This document shows, piece by piece, positions 56,131 through 64,000 of a stretch of 64,000 bases of DNA. Each line of letters opens with the position of its first letter. The first letter of the stretch is position 1. The notes below the pieces were generated by a model. That model had not been told where the DNA came from. It did no database searches and was given only the letters and a program-made list of their open reading frames with translations. Source of the stretch: Henckelia pumila (taxonomy: Eukaryota; Streptophyta; Magnoliopsida; Lamiales; Gesneriaceae); contig NC_133121.1 of NCBI RefSeq assembly GCF_033568475.1, positions 31,665,374-31,729,373 on the forward strand, in the 5' to 3' direction. The position numbers and the translations under genes were made by a program.

Positions 56131-56690
56131 GCCTTCTTAGTATCTATGATGTTCTTGAGTTTTTAGTTGTTCTAGTTATATTCCTTTTGTTTATGGTGTT
56201 GGATTATGACTATGTTTATTTTTACTGTTGACTCATGTCAGTATTTTATCTATTATATTACGATGTTTCTGCGTTATTTCTTGGTTTATCACTATTCAAA
56301 CTTCTTGTCTTTGCTACTCACAGATGCTGAAGATGTACTTTAGCTTTTTAATATTTTCTTCTCGACGGGAATTCCTTGTATGACTGATTAGTGGAAAGGT
56401 ATCCCGGGACTCAGCTATTTTCTTAGTGACCTCTTAAAGCATCAAACCTTCCTTGCTGGGCTGTCCAAGCTTCTTATGTGCAGATGCGTATTATGACTGC
56501 TTGGGTATCGTGGTGATTTCGCCCATTTTTAATTTTCTTTGCTTGGGAATGCAATTTTTCGTATTACATAAATAGATGCATCTAGTGTTAGAAATGTGAC
56601 TCTTTGGCTGTCAATGTTTGCCATAAAACTCGCCATTTTTTCTAGCTTGTCTACTTCCTCATTTTTTCCCGAGGTATTTGCTTTATTTCA
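56131..56690. other. Noncoding spacer in element H
   Basis: About 560 bp of AT-rich DNA between the antisense ORF and the pol remnant. The integrase expected between RNase H and the antisense ORF is absent, so an internal deletion is likely. Confidence 0.45.
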
Positions 56691-57690
56691 CAGTTCTCTA
56701 GTCGTGAGAGCAGTTCATTAATCCGAAGTATGTATTTAGCCATTTCTCCTCTTTGGCTGAATAATTTCCTTGAATTTTATTATCAAAAATCTGGGAGTCA
56801 CTGTGCGCTACTAGTCTTCTGGCTCTGACAGCTAAAGACAGCTTGATACCTGCTATCATAGCTTCATACTTCGCTTCGTTATTTGATGCTGTAAAATGGA
56901 ACTTTATGGAATATCAGAATTGTTCTCCATGCGGGTTCTCTAATAAAATTCTAGCTCCACTCCCTGATGTGGTTGAAGATCCATCGACAAAAACTGTCCA
57001 GGTGGGGGTGGAACTTTCTGAATTGATTGTCTCCATTTCTATTATGAAATCTGCGAGAACTTGGGTCTTGATTGTTGGGCGTGACTGAAATTAAAATCCA
57101 TACTTGCTTAATTCTATTGCTCACTTGACCATTCTACCAGACGCCTCCGGGCTAGAGAGTATTTTCTTCAGAGGATGATTAATTAACACCACTACTTGAT
57201 GAGATTGGAGATATGGACGTAACTTTCTACCTGTGATGATGAATTCTAGTGCTAATTTTTCAATATTAGTGTATCGCAACTCTGCTCCCTACAACGTTTT
57301 GCTCACATAATATATTGGTTTATGCTCGTTTCCTTCTTGTTACGCAAGCACAACACTGACTGCTTCAACTGAAACTGCTAGATAAAGAAACAAGGTATCA
57401 CCTTCCTATGGTTTCACAAGCAGGGGAGGTGTGATTAAATATTTCTTCAAGTCATTGAAAGCTTGCTGCCAATCAAGTGTCCATTTAAACCTCTTTCCTT
57501 GTCTTAGCACTTTAAAAAATGGCAAGCATTTTTTTGCTGATCGGGAGATAAATTGATTAAGGGCGGCAATCCATCTGGTTAATTCCTGCACCCCCTTCAT
57601 TGTTTTTGGAGGAGACATGTTCAAAACTACTCTGATCTTCTTTGGGTTAGCTTCTATCCCTCTTACCAAGACCATGTATCACATGAATTT
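56691..57690 (-). pseudogene. Tat/Retand-like RT end and RNase H
   Basis: Minus strand. The RT/connection piece (57675-57406) has GIEANPKKIRVVLNMSPPKT, LTRWIAALNQFISRS, CLPFFKVLRQGKRFKW and QQAFNDLKKYL, all typical of Tat. Next come RNase H pieces (GAELRYTNIEKLALEF; then FVDGSSTTSGSGARILLENP, NEAKYEAMIAGIKL, VAHSDSQI) at 57390-56740. The second, cellular-like RNase H is characteristic of Tat. Frames contain stops. It ends at about 57690-57720, where element C begins. Confidence 0.75.
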
Positions 57691-57719
57691 TCCCCCCCTT
57701 ACCCCAAATGTTCATTTTT

Positions 57720-58605
57720 CTGGGTTCAACTCGATAGACTCTTGAATTTCGTCATCCTCACACTTGAGTGGCAACATATTTCCATTATACCCTATTTTTT
57801 CCAGAACATCTTCCGACTGAGGTTCAATAAGAAGAGAAAACTCAAACACCTCTAAATTTTCAGCATGATTTGATTTGCACTCCCAATCCTACTTCTCCGA
57901 GTCATCATCATTGAACCAAATCGGGTTGGTCACTGCTTGAGTATCTTGTTTCACTTCCTGTTCTTGGTGTTCATGGAGGATTGATCTCTTGATATTCTCT
58001 ATGTGCTCCACAAGGTGTCATCTAGAATTGATTAGATCTTCTATAATTGTCTCAGTCGATGCCACAAGCTTGCTCATTATATCCTCTAGCGGATGTAAGA
58101 TCAATTGAGAACAACTTTCCTCCTCCTGTTGAAGCTCGAATGGTTGGTCTGTAAAATTTGGGTATTGAGTATCTTTTGGGTATTGGTGGCTCCACACATT
58201 TGGTATAAGATCCCAATATCGGTGATAGTCAAATTCTGTCATATCATCCAACAAGTGTATCATACTATCATCATCTCGGCAAAATAGTGAACTACTGCTT
58301 GTGACAGCTCCATCAATTACCCATCTTCTTGTCACTGCATCCAAACCTTCAAGAAAAAACGTAAGGATAGAATAGTTAGAAAAATCATGATACCGGAAGA
58401 TGGTTGCCAAATCTTTGAATCTCTCCCATGCTTCGTAGAATGGCTCTCCGTGTTGCTGAATAAAACTTGTGAATACTTGTTGATTTGACATCTCGAAGTA
58501 TTACACCATAAAAATTCTTTCAAAAACAGATTAGAAAACGGTGAATAAAATAAAAACAAAAACACAAATAAATTAAACGTCTTCCCCGGCAACGGCACCA
58601 AAATT
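57720..58605 (-). pseudogene. Internal region of Athila-like element C with shortened gag
   Basis: The main frame (58491-58018, 157 codons) starts MSNQQVFTSFIQQHGEPFYE, has WERFKDLATIFRYHD, VTRRWVIDGAV and YHRYWDLIPNVWSHQYP. It resembles only the central part of Athila gag, with no N-terminal half, no zinc knuckle and no pol. Downstream to 57720 it matches the acidic segment of element A. The ATG lies about 90 nt from the primer-binding site. Confidence 0.65.
58582..58600 (-). other. Primer-binding site of element C (tRNA-Asp)
   Basis: The minus strand reads TGGTGCCGTTGCCGGGGAA, matching the complement of tRNA-Asp with one change. Confidence 0.8.
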
Positions 58606-60163
58606 TGGTAACGCTTAGTCGTATCGCGCACAAATTAATCCAACTCAGATTAACTTAATAAACATGTAGTAGCGAGAGTAGGGATCATTTTCACGAGCTA
58701 GGAAGGTGCAATTTATTGTGTTCTTAAAAATACTAAAATAAATGAAAAGAAATTTTTTGGATTTTGAAATTATCTACTAATAATTAAAAGCAAATAAATT
58801 AATTTTATCATTAGCATGCAATATTAAAATAATAACGAAAAAATTAATTAAAACAAGTCTTGATATCGGTCGACTACTTCCTTGAAGTTATTCACTCGAT
58901 CATCGATTCTCTAAAAATAATTAATTCTCATTGAATATTCATCATTGGAAATGTAATTCCTATCTAACCTTAATTTTAGTTAATTAGACACAAGCGTTCT
59001 AGAATAACCCTTATCAATAAATCAACCAAGATACAAGCGATCAAGATTTAAACCTATGGTAGCATTCAAACTAGTGAGACTGATGAATCTAGACAACACA
59101 AGCACAAGCGGTTGTATTTAATATAGTCAATTGTTGTTCCTACGAATTAACAAATTCACAAGCGGAAAATATCAATCATAGTTGCTTCACAAATTAGATG
59201 GATCAAACAATTACAGATTTGATTTTTAATTTAGCAGTAGATTGTATGATAAAATCAAAGGGAGATCGAGCCAATAATTAAACATACAAGCATATCAATC
59301 GATTCCAAACAACTCTTGATATTTAAATAAAAATCAAACAATGAAAATCAAAATCTCACGAGATAAATAAAATTCAAAGGGTTTGTCTTCCTCTACCAAG
59401 AATTAAAACTTAAAAGAAATTTAAGAAAAAATTAAATCTAAGAACAAGAAAGAAAAAACCTAGCCGCCAGATGTATTCTTCACTCTTCAGCTGTCCCAAA
59501 AACTCATTCTCCAATCTAAAAATCGAGATAATATATTATTATTAAGGCTAGAGTCCTTCCCAAGCAAATTTCTTTTTTTTTTTATAAATTTTTTATGAAA
59601 TCCGCGTCGCGATCGATCGGTGAAAATTAACAGATCGAGCGAAAAATACTCTGCCTCGAAATTCTTCTTTTCTCCTCTTCTCCCGCTCGATCGGTAAAAA
59701 GTTACCGATCGAGCGAAAATTTCTCTGCCTCTCATCTGCACGCAAACCATCCTAGCGCCCTTAATTCATTATCTCCCACGCCCGATAGCGCTTCTCAAGG
59801 GCGCTCAATAGCGCTGCTCCCAAGCGCGATAGCGCTTCACCTTTTCTTTCATAAGCGCCCTTCACTAGCGCGTTAGCGCTTCACAATGCTACATGTAGAG
59901 CCCTTCGTTAGAGCAATAGCACTCCTCAAGGGCTGTTTGTTAGAGCTGTTGGTTAGAGCTGTTCGTTAACAGCTCTAACGAACCGCTCTACTTCTTCATC
60001 TTCTTTTTTTGCTTCTTTTCTTCAATTCTTTTGCACCATTTTTCTATTTTCCTATATCAAAACACAAATAATGATTAAGAACTATAAAATAAATTTAATC
60101 AACGCAAATTCTCCTAATCATAAAAATTAATAGAAATAAATATAGAAAAATATAACCACATCA
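58606..60163 (-). repeat. 5' LTR of element C
   Basis: 1558 bp, from tggtaacgcttagtcg to atataaccacatca. It contains the double hairpin (59610-59640, 59683-59715) and a long GCGC/TAGAGC minisatellite (59745-59990). No 3' LTR of this copy is present. Confidence 0.85.
59745..59990. repeat. GCGC / TAGAGC minisatellite in LTR C
   Basis: Imperfect units such as agcgctatagcgcttc-like, gcgcccttcactagcgcg, ttcgttagagc and ttggttagagctg. Homologous but differently sized arrays lie in LTR A (40660-40765) and LTR B (50965-51120). Confidence 0.75.
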
Positions 60164-62108
60164 ACTGCTTAGAAATATTTCTTCATGTTTTTTCAAATAC
60201 CAAAACTTATCCCAACAATATAATACCTATCAGGTATGTTCCAGTTGTCTGGATATATTTGTTGCCATGCATGAGCTGCATGCAAGTGGTGAGAACGATA
60301 ATATGTTAGATAATTATGTGGAAAATGCTATACAAAGGAATTAGAATACATGAAAATAGAACAATAATCAATTTGTATTGGGGCCGTCCGGTTGGCTCTC
60401 TTGACACATAATTTAAGTAGATTGCATTGAGATTTTGTCAACCCATTTAAATACGGGTCTAAATGGGCCATCCGGCGGGGGTCGCGAATCAAGGCGACCG
60501 GCCATCAATAGGCTTTGAAGTGAAATGTTTAAAATTTTTTTAAAAAATTATATTATAAATTTATGGTGATATATATATATTTTTTAATAAAAATTTTGAA
60601 TTTTTTGTATTTATTACTTTATAAATATGTACACGTGTAAAATCAATAAATAAGAATTTTATTGATATTTTTTTATAAATATTTATTTATAAAATAGAAA
60701 TTTTAATTAATTATAAAACCATTAAAGTGTTTTTTAAAAGTTAACCGTACTGAGAAGCACATTTTTAAAAACATTTTTAAAACACGTTTTATTAAAATCA
60801 TATTGAAACAATATATTCAATTTTTTCCAGTTCAAAACATTTAAAATGTTTTTAAAATATTTATTTAGACGAAACCTATATCAATTGCACACTTGGGTTA
60901 AGGCACTGGGCCCTAGCTCCGCCTAATTTTTTTTTTTGAAAAAAAAAAATTAGTATTGATTTTTGTTGTTGTTCTATGTTAAAAAAATAAAATTTGGATC
61001 TAGTCCTAAGCCCCTTCATCATTTACAAAAGAAAATTAAGTTTCTTAATTTAATAGACTAATAATCCCTTCATTTTTCAAATTTCCTCCATCATTTGAAA
61101 AAAAAACTATTAAATTAAATTAATAGACTAATAAGTCTTTCATTTTTCCTTTTTCAAATTTCAAACTGTCTTCAAATATTTATTTGCTAGTTTTCTTGCC
61201 AATTTATTCACATAATTTGGCAGAAATCCTCTTAAATTTACTTGCTTATGATTTATTTATTTTTCTTTATTAATAGAAGGTTTTAAGATTTCAACCTATT
61301 AAAAATTAACAAATATTTTAAATAAATTTTTTTTTAGTATTTTAAATTATTAAAATATATATCTGATTCATTATTTATATGTTTCAGAATACAATGTGTG
61401 TGTTTGTTTTAATACATAATGTGGTGTATGTTGGGTTGCAATAATTGTACCCCTGTTGGTAGAGCGATCGAACCTTGACGCTTGTGCTGTTGTGCGGTTT
61501 AAAAGATTTGAGTTTCTCAATTACCACTAGCTATATTTTTTGGTAAAGCGACAAGCGCTCGATCTTATAATGTATTTATAAATTTTCGAGTTTGGATTTT
61601 TAGCCTAAAATCTACTATTGCTAATTAATTTTGAGAAAATAATTTGTTGGTTGCGATATTTGAGACTACCGATATATAATTATTACCGGGCTGATTGTAT
61701 AGACATTTTTTGAGTTAAAAATAAACGGAAGTTGAGTAATTGTGAAATTTAGAAAAATAATTATCGATTGAAAAATTTTGGAATTATAAGAATTTACAGT
61801 TGGATAAATTAAGGAATTAAGAAAAAAAAAACCATAACTCAAATTTTAAACCAAAAGCATATATCGATTTTTTTTTTTATTTTTTTTGGAAAAAAAAAAT
61901 TATTATATGAATTATAGGTTAACGTTGGAGGAACCAGACAAATAATTTTTTATTTTGAATCCGCCCATGGCCATGGTTGCACTTAAATTACGTGCGCATG
62001 CAAAAGAGAGAGATTTATTTTTTAATTTATAAACACAGAGTTGAGAATGATAATTTATTTTACATGCACAGAATGAACTATTTCACCTTTTCACACGAAG
62101 ATAAATAA
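60164..62108. other. Intergenic DNA, AT-rich
   Basis: No gene or LTR recognised. Long A and T runs, and a short direct duplication of taatagactaataa (61048 and 61121). A tRNA-like A-box phrase (ttggtagagcgatcg, 61456-61470) with a weak B-box (ggtttaaaagatttgagttt, 61497-61516) might be a diverged SINE head, at low confidence. Confidence 0.4.
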
Positions 62109-62109
62109 C

Positions 62110-62430
62110 TGGAAAAAAATACTTTTTTAGTTTTGTATGTTTGTTACTTTGCGATTTTGCTCTTCTATATTTTCAGATTTCAGTTTTAGTTCGATATCTT
62201 TATTTTTTTTTTTTACAATTTTAGTCTTTTTTTGATGTGGCGCTAATGTTGAACTAATGCAGTGCTGATGTGAAGCTGACGTGTATAGAGTCAAGTAAGC
62301 ATTTTCAAATAAAAAAAAAATGAAATTGTCAAAAATCAAAATACGCATGATTAAAACTGAAATAGGAAAACATAGAAGACCGAAATCGTAAAATGACAAA
62401 CATAAATGACCGAAATTATAGTTTTCCCTA
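62110..62430. mobile_element. Foldback MITE of about 320 bp
   Basis: The outer arms are long imperfect inverted repeats: ttagttttgtatgtttgtta and ttttgcgattttgctcttc-type sequence on the left, and gaagaccgaaatcgtaaaat and gacaaacataaatgaccg on the right. They pair over about 75 bp. The centre includes gatgtggcgctaatgttg. The exact ends and target duplication are not resolved. Confidence 0.7.
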
Positions 62431-62699
62431 AATAACATGTCCCAAGAAAATTGAGCATGACCAAATTGTATTTTCGGTTAGTTTTTTTTAAAGCTCAAAT
62501 AATGGAGATTTTATTAATGATGAACAGGATTATCGTGTAATCGATCCCAATGAGAAATAATGCAATTCGGAGGCTCGTTCCAAACCGTTGTGCGTAGGTT
62601 CGTATTTTTGGTTAGTTCAAGTTCGAAGATAAATACAATTTTTATTTCATTTTTTTCTTTTTGTCAAAAATTAATTGTTATTATAGTTGATCTACACCT

Positions 62700-62746
62700 G
62701 ATTTTAAATGGATTCAATTTATCTGATTTTAAATGGATTCAATTTA
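62700..62746. repeat. Tandem duplication, 25-bp unit
   Basis: gattttaaatggattcaatt plus a short tail occurs twice in a row. Confidence 0.9.
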
Positions 62747-63029
62747 ACTACAGGCGTTGGAAACATTCGGAGACAGCACTGTGCATGCTGTGTTGACTAA
62801 AGAGTTTTGTATTCATAACTCCGATTTGTGGCACACAGGATTTACATCCTTATTTTCAGTGTTCTAATTATATGCATCTAAGATGCAATTTATTTTCTTA
62901 ACTTGTTGAAAAAACTAGTTTTTCATATAATTGTTAGTACTCTTTTTTGTAAATTGATTACGTTTTTTTAATAATTATTTTTCCCGACGCGTTGCACAAG
63001 TATTTGTACTTATGCGTAATTATCGTTAT

Positions 63030-63125
63030 GTTATTTACTTTAAGTGTTTTAATCGTGTTTTCAATATTCATATTCATGTTATCTACTTTAAGTGTTTTAA
63101 CCGTGTTTTCAATATTCATATTCAT
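63030..63125. repeat. Tandem duplication, 48-bp unit, two copies
   Basis: Units start gttatttactttaagtg (63030) and gttatctactttaagtg (63078) and differ at two positions. A partial third copy (gttatcg) starts at 63126. Confidence 0.92.
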
Positions 63126-63295
63126 GTTATCGTAAGGTCATATATAACATCTAGACAACGTTAGTTGAATTATATTCCAATCGTACCAAAAATGGATTCA
63201 ATTTATATGATTTATTAAAATCAATTATTTTAACTAAAAAACAAGCAATTATTATTTAATAATCATAGAATAGAATAATCAGCCTGTTTTGAGAT

Positions 63296-63704
63296 TAGGA
63301 GTGCAAACGAACCGACTCGGTTCGTGAGCTTTACGAGCCCGCTCGATACATATTTGATTCGTATTCGAACTTATCGAACTCGAGCCGAATTTGAACATGT
63401 TCGAAATTTTTTTCGAGTCGAGCTCGAGCTTATTCTGTTCAATAGTTCGTGAATAGTTCGCGAGCTTTAATATTTAATTAATAATATAATTATATAATAA
63501 ATATATATATTTCGAATCTTTTTGAACATTTCGAGCTTTTTAAACCATAATATCCGAGCAATAGTTAACGAATAGGTTCGAATGTTTCGAACCGAACTCG
63601 AATTCGAACTTCATTTCGAGCCAAAACCATAATATTTGAAATTATCGAATTTCGAATCGAGCTCGAAATCGTATACGGCTCGATTCGGTTCGTTTGCATA
63701 CCTA
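63296..63704. mobile_element. hAT-type MITE, 409 bp
   Basis: Termini taggagtgcaaacgaaccg and, reverse-complemented, taggtatgcaaacgaaccg. Flanking octamers tttgagat (63288-63295) and gttgagat (63705-63712) match at 7 of 8. The interior is rich in cgagctcg/gttcgaa half-sites that form hairpins. It lies about 160 bp upstream of the start codon of the right-edge gene. Confidence 0.88.
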
Positions 63705-63866
63705 GTTGAGATGAAGCCACGTTACTTGGTGGAATTTGGAAAGGCCACGCAGTTGCTTCTCCAGCATTCCGGTTAGTTCCCCTAATAAACAAAAAAGTCA
63801 ATAAATCGAAGACACAGCTTGGCATTCAAAGTTTCATTACCAATTGAAATCATCAAGAGTCTCAAA
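63705..63866 (+). promoter_or_regulatory. 5' flank of right-edge gene
   Basis: Non-repetitive DNA between the MITE and the ATG at 63867, presumably 5' UTR and core promoter. No TATA box is convincing. Confidence 0.35.
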
Positions 63867-64000
63867 ATGAATGGTAGATTGGCTGCATTAATGGTGAGCA
63901 GAAATCAAGGAGGAGTACTACTACTTCCCGAGTACTTTCGCCGGGAGCTGCGGCGGAGCATGGTCGGCAAACCACCAACCAGGGCGGCGGTGCATGGCTT
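63867..64000 (+). CDS. N-terminus of unrecognised protein, truncated by window end
   Basis: An ATG at 63867 opens a frame that stays open for 44 codons to the edge and becomes GC-rich (gcggcggagcatggtcgg), unlike the flanking AT-rich DNA, which is typical of a plant first exon. The translation starts MNGRLAALMVSRNQGG and continues through LLLPEYFRRELRRSM. It is Arg-rich and nearly free of acidic residues, which would fit an organelle targeting peptide, but I do not recognise the family. It could also be a chance frame. Confidence 0.45.
   Translation, partial: MNGRLAALMVSRNQGGVLLLPEYFRRELRRSMVGKPPTRAAVHG

Noticed and set aside
1..64000. CRISPR arrays, tRNA and rRNA genes
   Set aside because: No regularly spaced repeat-spacer array, no cloverleaf with convincing A and B boxes, and no rRNA-like sequence was found. 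The genome is eukaryotic.

Overview
This is a plant nuclear window, most likely eudicot. It is AT-rich, its genes have GT-AG introns, and it carries plant-type LTR retrotransposons, MITEs and an endogenous pararetrovirus. I cannot name the species. Three host genes are visible. RPT1, the 26S proteasome base ATPase, lies on the minus strand at 1-3652 and runs off the left edge. A complete eight-exon gene for a mitochondrial K+/H+ exchange-related protein lies on the minus strand at 10688-13746. The first 134 nt of an unrecognised gene start at 63867 and run off the right edge. Most of the remainder is transposon-derived.

Left part (3.9-9.7 kb): a decayed endogenous caulimovirid on the minus strand. 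It has a tRNA-iMet primer-binding site, a coat region with zinc knuckle, a movement protein, a protease and a reverse transcriptase, and it lacks RNase H and everything after it. Middle (14.3-31.3 kb): an old Tekay/Del-like Ty3/gypsy element (E, minus) split by a much younger Athila-like element (17804-30471), whose 5' LTR in turn holds a 726-bp hAT MITE. The Athila element is the most interesting object in the window. Between the end of integrase and the 3' LTR, in sense orientation, it carries two foreign reading frames. One is a small cysteine-rich protein resembling carlavirus nucleic-acid-binding proteins, followed by a 34-nt A tract. The other is an intronless LONELY GUY (LOG) cytokinin-activating phosphoribohydrolase. 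A strong splice-acceptor-like sequence precedes the pair. This looks like a retroelement that captured a viral 3' end and a host hormone gene.

Right part (31.3-60.2 kb): a nest of LTR fragments. These are a 2.8-kb LTR (D1) and a second copy of its family with PBS and gag start (D2); two 5' LTR plus shortened-gag pieces (A, C) and one solo LTR (B) of a non-autonomous Athila-like family; a 3.36-kb solo LTR (G) with a perfect TSD inside LTR A; a nearly full-length Tekay/Del-like element (F, 43793-52850, plus strand) that carries solo LTR B inside its 3' LTR; and a Tat/Retand-like remnant (H) with an antisense ORF. The last 4 kb (60.2-64 kb) is AT-rich intergenic DNA with a foldback MITE, a 48-bp tandem duplication, a hAT MITE and the 5' end of the right-edge gene.

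All exon boundaries and element edges were read by eye from splice signals, terminal TG/CA dinucleotides and flanking duplications. Family names come from recognised motifs, not from database searches.
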